Shown: positions 1 to 11,700 of the stretch, in pieces
Layout of the letters: every line of letters starts with the position of its first letter
Numbering within the stretch: the first letter of the stretch is position 1
Assembly (NCBI RefSeq): GCF_910592395.1
Contig: NC_088310.1
Span: 9,495,501-9,559,500, forward strand
Reading direction: 5' to 3'
From: Lineus longissimus
Lineage: Eukaryota; Nemertea; Pilidiophora; Heteronemertea; Lineidae
Length of the DNA stretch: 64,000 bases
Notes under the pieces: generated by a model
Databases searched by the model: none
What the model saw: only the letters and a program-made list of their open reading frames with translations
Told to the model about the DNA's origin: nothing
Translations under genes and position numbers: made by a program

Positions 1-114
1 TCATTAACTTCCGATAAGTGTGTCTTTGTAAACTACCCTCGTTAAAATACGTTGGCCTTCGTCGTTTGTAATTGTTGAAGAACCAGCATATTGCAACAGG
101 ATTTCGTAACTAAC

Positions 115-261
115 CTCTTTTTTCTCTCCCTTGAACTTGACGATAAAGTACGTTATACCAAACTCGGGTAGTTCCTGCCACGTCCTGATGAATTGCATCT
201 TGGCTTCCAATAGAGACAGGTCCTGGAAATTGGCGTGCGCTTCGAGGATTCGCTTCTGTAA
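115..261 (-). CDS. FERMT2: kindlin coding exon 11 (end of F2, start of F3)
   Basis: Encodes [20 protein letters not shown], then [20 protein letters not shown]. 147 nt, 49 codons, acceptor acttgcag|TTA. The donor GAG|gttagt at 114 is weaker, but the reading past it leaves homology at once and reaches a stop at position 4, so the exon ends at 115. The rest of F3 lies outside the window. Confidence 0.95.
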
Positions 262-3200
262 CTGCAAGTAAATGAGACAAATCATAAGTTCTAGTAGACA
301 TTTCTAACTGCTCAATAAGAAAGGTCAGAAGTTCTGGTAGACATTTTGAACTGCTCAATAAGACAAGTCAGAAGTTCTAGTAGACATTTTGAACTGCTCA
401 ACAAGACAAGTCAGAAGTTCTAGTAGACATTTCTAACTGCTCAATAAGACAAGTCATAAGTTCTAGTAGACATCTCTAACTGCTCAATAAGACAAGTCAT
501 AAGTTCTAGTAGACATTTCTAACTGCTCAATAAGACAAGTCATAAGTTCTGGTAGACATTTTGAACTGCTCAACAAGAAAAGTCAGAAGTTCTAGTAGAC
601 ATATCTAACTGCTCAATAAGACAAGTCAGAAGTTCTAGTAGACATTTCTAACTGCTCAATAAGACAAGTCAGAAGTTCTGGTAGACATTTTGAACTGCTC
701 AACAAGAAAAGTCAGAAGTTCTAGTAGACATTTCTAATTGCCCAACAAGACAAGTCAGAAGTTCTGGTAGACCTATCTAACTGCTCAATAAGACAGTCAC
801 AAGTTCTGGTAGACATATCTAACTGCTCAACAAGACAAGTCAGAAGTTCTAGAAGACATTTTTAACAGCGCAATAAGAGGTGTCGTAAGTTATCTAGTAG
901 ACATTTTTAACTGCTTATGACTTTGTGTCTTATACCAGGGATCTTAGGATTTCAAATTTCCCAATTTTGTTCAGTCTCTTGTGGCATAAAGTAACTCTGT
1001 GACAGTCCCTAATTTACCTGCTTTGACTTAAACTTCTTCAAGAATCTCGGCGCCACTAACTCCTCCGGGTTGAACTGGATTTGGTCAGAACGAACGGCAG
1101 GTGCACTTGTGTGATTGCCGTTCTTGGCAGGGTGTTGCAGCTTTAGGAAGTTCTGTAACGACTGCACCTCCGTCTCGTATGAACTATCAGCCATTGTCTT
1201 GCCCGATGAAGCCAGTCGACACGCCGCCATCCACTTGGCGTACTGGTCTTCCTGCAAACATGAAATTGATAAAATTATACTTCAATTCCAATTTTGCCAT
1301 TATAGTACTGTACAACCTCTCTATCAAGGACACCCTTGGCCTGACAAGTACTCTCTTTAATATAGAGAAAACAATTTCTTATTTGAATCGAAAAATTCCA
1401 TGAGGACCAGAATCTGAAGTGTAGATAACAAGCAACACTGTCATCCACTTGGCATACTGGTCTTCCTGCAAACATGAAATTGATAAAATTATACTTTAAT
1501 TCCAATTTTGCTATTATAATACTGCACAACCTCTCTATCAAGGACACCCTTTGGGCTGACAAGTACTCTCCTTAATATAGAGAAAATAACTTTTTATTTG
1601 AATCGAAAAATTCCATGAGGACTGGAATCCGAGGTGAAAATAACAAGACTTGTAGTGAAAGGAGTCACTCTCCCCCCCCCCACCACCCCGACCCCGAGTT
1701 TGTTCCTGCTTGCTTCATCATCAGCCAGAAAAGCCAAGACTTACATTGTCGCATCTGAGTTGTATCTCCGTCATGCCATCCTCAACTGGCACCGATAATT
1801 TTATTGCATATTTCCCGACGGCAATGTTCACTTCGTGATGGACTTCACAGCCTGAAACGACGACATTTACATTAGATAAGAACAACGGAAAATAGTCTGG
1901 GCGTGTCTGTTTTACACAGGTCCATTATAAGCCTTTTGCCCAGGTGCCCTGCAACTGGCTATTTAGTGTTTGCACAGTATATCACCATGCCAGCTACAAG
2001 TAGGAATTCCGGTGACAACAATCAGCAGAAGAAAACTCGACAAGTATATTTCCAACTGCAAAATATAATATCCATATGCTATTTTTCACCACTTCCTGGC
2101 CATTGACTGCTCAGTGCTGTACTCCCGAGTTATTCATACATATGGGGCAGCGGTGGTGCAGTGGAAGAGAGTTGGCCTCATGATCAGGAGGTTGTGGGTT
2201 CGACTCCCGGCCGAGTTACTGCTTGGTTCCCCGACTGGTCAAGTTCAAGTGAGCGCCTTCTGGTTGCTCCTTGAAACCCCAAATTGATTTCTGTGGAGAT
2301 CGGGGTGATAATATGATATCCCACAGAGCTTTAACAGTTCCAGTACTGGGGAGCGCTATATAAATCCGTGACATTATTATAATTATAATTATAATTATAT
2401 TATAATCATAATTAATTATATTTATATTAAATTATATTTAGAATTTAAATTATATTTATAATAATTATAATTATAATCATTATCATTATTACTACTACCT
2501 ACCATTCATATTATAGTACATCAGCGGCGATCCATTTTTATCGGCTGGTGAACGATATAATGAGAGTGTTGTGTTTCTGAACGTGAAGTAATATCGCTTG
2601 GTGCTTTTAAGAGTTAGTTTCTTTGGCCTGGAAGAAAACACATAACATCCATTAAAACAAAAACATGTATAAACAGCCGTTAAAATACTCCAAAAATTTG
2701 AGTACATTTTAAAAGAAAACACACCACAGCCATTAAAATGCTCCAAAGACAAAAGCTGATTTTTTAAAACGGGAGACTTTAGGTAAGAGCCAGCAGGACA
2801 GAAACGCCTTCCTAATGGGCATTCCCTACTTCAAACTGGTACTTTTCGAATTCTACATCAATCTCACAAATTATCCCTCCCCCCTCCCCGGGAAGATTTT
2901 AAAGATTACACTTGAAGCAAGACAAAGAAATATTCGGGTGTTCTTAACTACAGCAGGGTAGAACTTCTTCACATGGACATGAACAACTGGGGCGGACGGA
3001 ACCACAGTCTACCAAGCGACGTTTAAATTTTGAGAAAAATGGGCCGGTTCTTGGTCCTCAACTTCTGGTTTTCATGGAAAAGGAAATTGGAGTGCTGCCA
3101 TCTATGAGTAAACGGATGAAGCTACATCAATAAACCTCTGTCAGAGAATAGTCGTCAGTGCCGAAGGTTGCTACATGCACTCAACTCATTTTTGATCAAA

Positions 3201-6200
3201 TTGTCACTCAGTAGACTCTGGTTCTCACCGCCTAAAAGGCAACAGTTCAAAATTGTCTCGCTTACTTTATAAAATCGAGATAATCTGATAATTCTGGGAT
3301 GTGTGTGATGTCGGCCGTCGGCGATGAACTACTTCCCTCCAGGTGGAGCTCCAAGTCTTTTAAAGCAGACGCCACGTCGTCGTCTTCATTCTTCATGCCG
3401 TCTGGCACGTCTGCCTGCGGTACGTCTGCTTGCAATTGGATTTGTAACTGAAGAGGGAGATTTTTAAGGGGTCAATTTTGATGTCTTGATTATTATTAAG
3501 GTGAAAACACCTTTCACTTTATGTTATATCGAAAAATGGTATAAGACACATTCAAATTCGATTCCAACAGCTCATTCTTTGTGATGAGTGGTAAGATTTT
3601 TGGCGAAGTGAGTATTTCTTGTTTCTTCAGACTCTGAATCATAATTACCGGCTTCACAACCCGGCCTCGTAACCCTACTGGATTTTTGCCAGAGATATGG
3701 TGTCCACTTTGGGGTACTGTCCAGCTATGTGCGACCTTTTACTTGTCCTAGACACTCAGGTAGATGGTACAAGGGACCACAGCTTTTAGTCTCATCCGAC
3801 AGACCCTCATTAATTTATCTCATATTGAGCCTTCCATTGTTGGAAAGAGCAAGGAATTTTAGTTCCTTAAAAGCCACACTAGTTTATCCAGAAACACAAT
3901 CACAGGTCCTCCCTGGGATTGAACCCCGGCCCTATTGTGTGGTATATAGCCAGCAGCGTTGACCACTAGCGTATAAGGCTCCTCACATACACTTCGTTTC
4001 CGAGTGAAATCACAATATATCCGAGGAAAATTTTCCTGTGAAACTGATTTTAGGTCGCATATGATGTTTTACCTTGAAGCAAATTACAAGCAGTTATGGA
4101 ATCTTACCTGTAAAGCAGCAAATACGATCATTTCCTCTGTGGTACAGTCCAATTCTTCTGATATCATAGACCACTTGGCTTGCTCATAAATCTGATTAAT
4201 TCTTACAAGGCCATACTGAAATTAGAAATGAATTAACTTTTTGATTGATGAAGCTTGTTTGACCAGGTGGAACACTTTATTCATTATACAGCAACCTTGC
4301 AACTAACAGCTGTACGTGAAAATTATCACTATTCTAACAAAACTTATTGGAGCTTATTAATTTGACAATCAAATCTTATCACCAAGGACTATCAGCTTAT
4401 TAATTTGACAATAAAATCTTATCAACAATATCAGACTGGCTGCTCGAAAAAAAACCCAAAGAAACAAAATAGAGAAGTTTTCCTCTGAAACAAGAGGCCC
4501 AAGGGCCTGGCGCTCAGCTGAAATATATGAACATGGAAAGTACCCGATAGATCTCTTTCAACCTCAGTTTTGTCAATATATCAGGCAAACATACCAAAGT
4601 AAAAAGACTTTTAAATGGTGACATATATGCCACTTATTAGTCAAATCTAAGTGCCTGAGCCAGGCTGACCTTGAAAAGTAGGTCAAATAGAAAGCCCATG
4701 TGATATCATGTAAAGGAGACTTATTGTACACCAACCATAAAATTCATGTCACTCTGGATACAGCAAAGGCTTTAAAATAGAAAAAAAAAACCAAGATGGC
4801 CGCCCACCAAATTATTCAAAAAAGTAAAGAAAATGTATTTACAAGTGAAAAAAGTAAAAATTAAAAAAAAAAAAAAATTGACCCGAAGTGGGATTGGAAC
4901 CCACAACCTTCAGAGTCATACAAGAGCGGGAAATTCAAATCAAGCTTAAACTAGGTCAACACAGATTTTGGCTCAGTAACGCCAACTGGTAGTATCAATC
5001 AAAACTACTCTTAGTAGTTTCAAGACCTACATGCATGCGGTCCTTTTCAACTTTATTTCAAGCTTCTATCTGCTTGAATAAAGCGCCAAAAAATTGTTTT
5101 GTGATTTAGGCTTTTTGCCCCCTGGTGGCCAAACTGTTAATCCTGCCGGACCCACACTTGGTCTATTCAGGAGTCCTGAAGGGTCTAAATGGCTTATAGG
5201 GAAAATCTATCGCCTATCCGCCATAGTTTTGAAACGTGCCTGTTTAACGGACAGACAGACAGACAGACAGACGGACATTCATTCTACCATTTACTCATAT
5301 GAATAGCTCAGCTTGTCAGCTGAGCTAAAAACAGAAAAGTACTGTAACACTTAATCAACCAGGGAGGACAAAGGTCAAAAGAACAAGAGGCCCAAGGGCC
5401 TGGCGCTCAGCTGAGTTGTTGCTGCGTTGTTCGTATATATTACATTACTCGTCAAACTCTACTAAACTAAGGACTCAAAGCCTAAGGATATTAGCTTCTG
5501 GATGTGTAACAGTGAATTACGGTAGACTGGCGCAATCTACTTCAAGCAAGCTCCACCCTTGCAATGTGTGCGCAAACAGATAACCTAACCTATATTGGAC
5601 CATCAATTCTACACACAGCAACATGATTCATCCTCAGCTGTTACCATGATGATGATGATGATGATCCTTTTCGCAAATTGGTCGTCTTCTGTCTTTCTTC
5701 CATACTTCAGTGCCACCGGATGTAGTCTGCCCTTGTGGAGGGATCCTTTCAGCACCGGGACACAAGAATCCATGCGAATTGAATCACATGGAGAGACTAG
5801 CCCAATCACCCGCTTTTGGCTGGGTAGAAATGGGTAAATCTCGCAGACTGGACCTTAAACTCTAATGCCGACGTGTGAGGCCGGTCTGACAGATGAGTAA
5901 GTGGGGTCCACCTAATGCAGAAGGCACCAGTTTCCCTAACTAAAAGGGTAACATTAACAAAATGCTCTACCCAACTCTATTATTGCCTAAAGGCCTGTGT
6001 ACACTAGTAAAATATTAGCAACATTTTTACATTTCCAGTTGCAACAAATGTTGCAAAAATGTTGCGTAGTGTGTACAGAGCAAAACGCGTCTTACAACAT
6101 GTTGTAAAATTGTTGCAAATTAAATGCAATGCAATTCTTTGTTGCATGTTGTAAAAATGTTGCAAACTCTTCAGCCAATCAGAAATAGGATTTGCGTCAT

Positions 6201-8658
6201 GTGATCTACCGGAGTTCATGTGACTTGAACAAGAAGCAGGTATAGCAACTCTCAAGTGAGTGTCTTGCTTCGTAGGGTGATGAAACCTTTTCTAGAAGTT
6301 TTTGTGTGACGGCTTGTCAGTCAGCCGCAACTCCTTTAGGCTGCGTATCCATAGGCTGTTCCGTGCCCTGCACAACATTCCCTTTTTACCGCCTGGCGCG
6401 CCACACGGACAATGAACCTTCGTTGGTGTTATTGATCGTTCCCATAGGTTATGCCGTGTCACATTGCGGGCATATATGCACTGTGGATTGGGAATATAGG
6501 CCCATATTGGGATTGAACATGTCCATTCTTTTGCGAGTGAACAACACGGAAGCAATGTCTGAGGCGAAATTAATTCAAGAGGTTCATCAACGGGAACTAC
6601 TCTGGGACCCCGAAACTGATGATTATCATAACAAGCACGAACCTGTAATTTGTTGCTTAAGTCAGGTTTTATATACATGTACATGTCAATTTGATGTTGC
6701 AAGTGAAAATACAAGTTACTTGTATTTTCATTTTCAATATTCATAAGAAATTGTCTTCTGAAATAATGACAGCGTGCGGATAAACGCGATTGACCGCTGC
6801 GAAATGAGGACTACAAAGGCCTACCATGACCAAAAAGGAATATCCAATGGAGACTCAGGGCATAGTGCCAGGTCACAAGGCTGTTACGCCATAACGCCAC
6901 ACTACACAAGGGCATACCCTATGGATACGCGGCCTTAACAGGCAGTGGTATGCCCCATCATCCACCCTCATTTTGATCCAGGGCCTGGTCCATATTCTCT
7001 TTGGTTATTTCGCCGCCTCTTCCGTCTCTCAACAATGACAGCTAAAATTGCTGCAGAAGCACTCAAAACACATCTTCTCTCCTTGGAATCATCCATTTTC
7101 CCTCCAAAATACCTATTTCGCTTTGTTCCCACTAAAAAGTTTGCAACAATTTACCAACATGTTGTAAAAATGTTGCTAATTTGTTGCAATTTTGTTGCTA
7201 GTGAACACAGGGCCTTGAAGGGCTTGTTGCAAAATTGTTGTAAAAATGTTGGTAAAATGTTGGTAAAATGTTGCTAATATTTTACTAGTGTACACCCTGC
7301 TTAAGTCAAGTGAAACTCTTAACAAACCTTAGCAGAATGCCACCATTGAAATGTTGATAATAATGATAGCAAGTAAAAACTTTAAACAGATAGACTTGAT
7401 TTTTTTAACCAACTGCCACATGCGGTTTTCTTTATTTAGTAAATTTTGAGGTAAGTATTACAGAATGAAATACTTGAATACTAGAATTGCCTGGCTCTTC
7501 TGATGATTGCACTGGTGAACACCGAAGTCGATGGGATGTGCAAAGTCATAGCTCGATCCTCTCTCTTGGTCATCTTTGAGATGTGGTCACCAAATATGTT
7601 CAAATGCAGCTGCAGATCATTCCTGTCCTGCAAAACATGATGAGGAGATAACATTTTAATTTTGATAGAATAGGTAAGCTAGCCAAGTTTTATATCAAAT
7701 ACAAGGCCAACAACAACTGATAAGGCGCTAGGGCCGAATGATCAAGGAAGTTCATTAATATGATTGGGAATACATTGTGATAAGAGTGATGAATCGGCCC
7801 CGTTTGAAGCATTGTGCTATGTACAGTGTGCAAGTGTCAGTGTGTATCATATCGCATTTATTGTTTGTTGACATTTCAAATCGCTGGCGTCGATCCTCAA
7901 TTACACTGTTTATGTACATTGGCAACCTTACCCGATGATATCAGAACGATGTTTATTATTGTCTTGTTTATTCACATTAGTTCTGCTATGTGACAAGAGT
8001 TATTTGTTGAGAAATCCATGATTTAAAGCCGGACTTTGACATCGTTTCTCAGACCAACCAAGCTGCATTTCGCAGATCGTTTTTCAACGATCGTCGACGA
8101 ACTATTTCAAATTAATCACATCCAATTAAACAATCCAAGCCTTCCCTAATGTCATCAACATGCAATAACACAACCAGCCAAATATTATCGCCTATGAAAT
8201 TGTGAATTTAATGAGAACTTACCTCTGAATTGACAGAACGCGATCTATTCCATAGCATGGTCTCCTTACGTCTGAACTGCGCAGACTCGAGACGTGACGT
8301 TCGCTGCATGTGTGATTGGACGTGGGATAACTCGCGCGAAATTTAAAATGCTCTTCTTGGGGGTTGCTCACTAAATTGCGCCAGTAACACCACCTGGTGA
8401 GAAATTCATGAACTACGCCTATTGATAATGAAAGAGAAAGCTTTGCTCTATAAAATTAGATTTGATTCATGATCCCCAACTGAGAAATCAGCTGCTGGAA
8501 AAGTTTTTGGAAAATTTCGCTCGGTGCCACCTAGTGGCCAAACCGCTCATCCTGCCGGACCCACATTTGGTCTATTCAGGAGTCCTGAAGGGTCTCAACG
8601 CCTCAGAGGGAAAATCTATCGCCTATCCGCCATAGTTTTGAAACGTGCCTGTTTAACG

Positions 8659-8721
<63 letters not shown>

Positions 8722-11700
8722 GGACACTCATTCTACCATTTACTCATATGAATAGCTCAGCTTTTCAGCTGAGCTAAAAATGCACTGTGAAGATGGATGT
8801 TCCCAGTTCCCAGTTTTCCCGGGGTAAACCATTTGTGGCCTTATTCAGAATGGCTCCATTGGTGGCCAAGAGGCTTTAGCAAAGGGCCAAACATTTAGAT
8901 ATCGTGATCTCGCAGCGTTTCAAAACATTCATAACTTTTTGAATAAATTTTCTTTCCCCTTACCTTTGTGTTGAGGTCGTAGAAGGCATAAAATTTAAAC
9001 TTCAACAGTACCACATCGTTTTCTCGAACTAACTGTTCCATAAGAGACCGCGATGAGTCGAGCCACCTGAAGAAACAGAAATCATGAAGTGACTCATTCA
9101 ATGCGTCAGAACCAGTAATTGTAAAGGGATTCTGACCGAGGGAAGTTTTAGAGGGGGGTCGGGGAGTGCTGAAAAGGGGGTCGTTCTGGTAACATTTTGT
9201 CACTTTCAACCAGAAAAAGAAAACACAACTAGGGGGTATAGTTATCTTTTCTCTGTTGATTCAGTAAGCTCTGATGTTGGGGAAGCTTTTGTAAAAAACC
9301 TTATTGAGCTATCTCTGATCGATTTTTCCCCTGGGGGTCTGAAAATGGGGAGTTGGGGCTGAAACAGTGGCGCCCCAAAGTGTCAACAGTAGAAGACATC
9401 AAGATGTGAAGCCTGAACAAGCTTGTTATATAACCGAAACAACAGAAGTATTCGCCAGCACAAAGCAATATTCTGGTTCACTGTCGTAACACCAGAGGAC
9501 AGCACTGTCAGTCAAGATAAAGCAAAGAAATGTACTGTCATCTCCCTTATATTTGCAACCCTGAATATTGGGAAAGCATTTTTTTCAGAATTCACCGCCA
9601 ATTTCATTAGATCAATTCCCTAATCAAGAATAGAGAGGAATACTGACCAAAGGACACCACCCTGACCACAAAGCTCTGTGGCTCTGTGGCTTCAGACCTG
9701 CTCCCTCATGAAGAATAGAGAGGAATACTGGCCAAAAGACACCACCCCGACCACAAAGCTCTGGGGCTCTGTAGTGGAACTTTCTAGGACAGCCGACTTC
9801 GTTACCAAAAACAGACGGACTGACTAGCGTGCATCTCAAAAATTCCGTACGCAGAAGAAGAAGAAGAATCAGATCAGTAATTTTCAGGTCATATGTTCAC
9901 ATGAGGTCCTCCTTGCCTGATGGTACTCCGGCTGAGGCAGACGATAAAGAACTTACCCACAGTTGATGCGTGCCTTCTCCTGAAATGTTTTCGGCCTGGG
10001 TAACATCGTGAACGCCTCCCTCACTGACCTCTGGGGACTGTTTCTCAGCGTTGACTCTAGAGCACCTTCGAAGGACAGGCTGTGCATGGAAGACATTGTA
10101 CCGTTGGCGGCCCAGGGCGTGCTCGGGCTGTACTGACTACTTCCGGGCCCTCGCAGTAATGTGCCCTAAAAAAGACAATATGGTTAATGATGGGCCAAGG
10201 GGAGGGACTACTAATTGATGACTCTGGGCCAAGGGTCAAGTCCTCCAAGTCACGACTCATCCAAGTAGCCTTCTAATGCATAGCGAAATATTGCATTACC
10301 TGATGCACTGGGAGAACCTCTACCTGCTGATCTAAAGGAGTGAATGACACCTCCTGGACCACAGTCTCCTTTTACAGTGGTGGCCCAGGTTTAATTGTGC
10401 TCAAGTTAACTTTGCTAAACTGATAGACAGTTTAATTAATATTATTTATAGCTAGGTTCTCGATTCCTAAGCTGCTGTACAACTTCAATCAGTTATGCAC
10501 AAACTGGGGGAGCATATTCAGAGGAGGGATGGCAATTTCTGAACCATGAGGATCAAGTCAGGAAGGGGCAACAAAATTCCTCCCTGATTCAAATTTTCTG
10601 AAATTAATTTGACTTGTATAGTTGCATCCTGAACCTCATGGTCTTATACTCCCTTTAAACGTCGCCGGCGTACATCTGGATACGAAGCAAAAACCTTGGT
10701 GGTCAAGATGATATAGTTTCAGACAGATGTTATCAATATTTCATAGATTGGCCACTTCCACAAAAAAACTCGTCCAAGATGCGAATTTCATGACGTACCT
10801 GTGGAGTTGAAGGGGTCATGGGTGACCTGGAGATGAATGGACTGCCTGACCCATCCATGCTGGTATTGGACAGATGATTACTGCTGTTACTGCTCAAGTT
10901 CCCGTTGGCCGACATGCGATCGCGATGCTTTTTCTGAACCAAACCACGCGGATTGGCGTTGTTATATTTCAAATCTTCCTTCCCGAGCTTTCTTGAAATT
11001 GACAGCTCCTCTGGATGGTGAACACCTGAAAGATACAACATGGAAAGTATGGTTATTCTTTTGTTTGCTTCCGATAGCATTTGTTATAATACCCATCACT
11101 TAAAAAGATGCTCCCCTATAATTAATAGTTGGTTCCAGCCATCCTCATGAATAGTCAAATGGTCATAATGTCATCTCTGAAACTAGCCAACTAAACAAGT
11201 TATGCACCGTGCCAACCCTGGGAATTATGAAGAATACAGAGCTTCCTCCAACTTGCTAGTTTATTGCCAGAAGGTAAATAACTAAGTCAACAGAGGAAAA
11301 GCTGCCAGCTTTCTGGATATTAATGTGTCATGTACCAAGCACTCAGATATGCCCATTCAACTGAGTTGGTATAATATCTCAATGATATTGCACTACACAT
11401 TCTGACTTCGTATCGACAGAAATTGAGAGGGGTTGCGAGACTGTTTTTCAAGACGAAGAGAAACGATGTGACGATCAAAGAAATTATCCACCATTGCGAG
11501 CGTGCCACAATTGCAATATTGGAGATTTATGTCATACCACGTAAATGAATACAAAAAGATGTTGCATCACCCAAATGATGGTGCTGAGGTCAATTTCACG
11601 AAAAAATAGCATTTGGAATTTTGGTGCTTTTCTCAAAGAAAATGCCGCAGTTGAACAAAGATTATATTTCATTCGAAACTTCAAAGTCCATTTCACTCCA

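Noticed and set aside
4-114. Continuation of the kindlin exon 11 frame to a stop at position 4
   Set aside because: Past the donor at 114 the reading leaves kindlin homology at once; it is read-through of intron.
286-912. CRISPR-like array
   Set aside because: Units are directly tandem with no unique spacers, in a eukaryotic intron.
2144-2215. tRNA gene (CAT-anticodon-like loop)
   Set aside because: Stems are mismatched and it is followed by a SINE body and tail, so it is a SINE head.
6292-6746. Overlapping frames of 146-150 codons on both strands
   Set aside because: They lie inside the nested TTA-flanked element, mirror each other and resemble no transposase.
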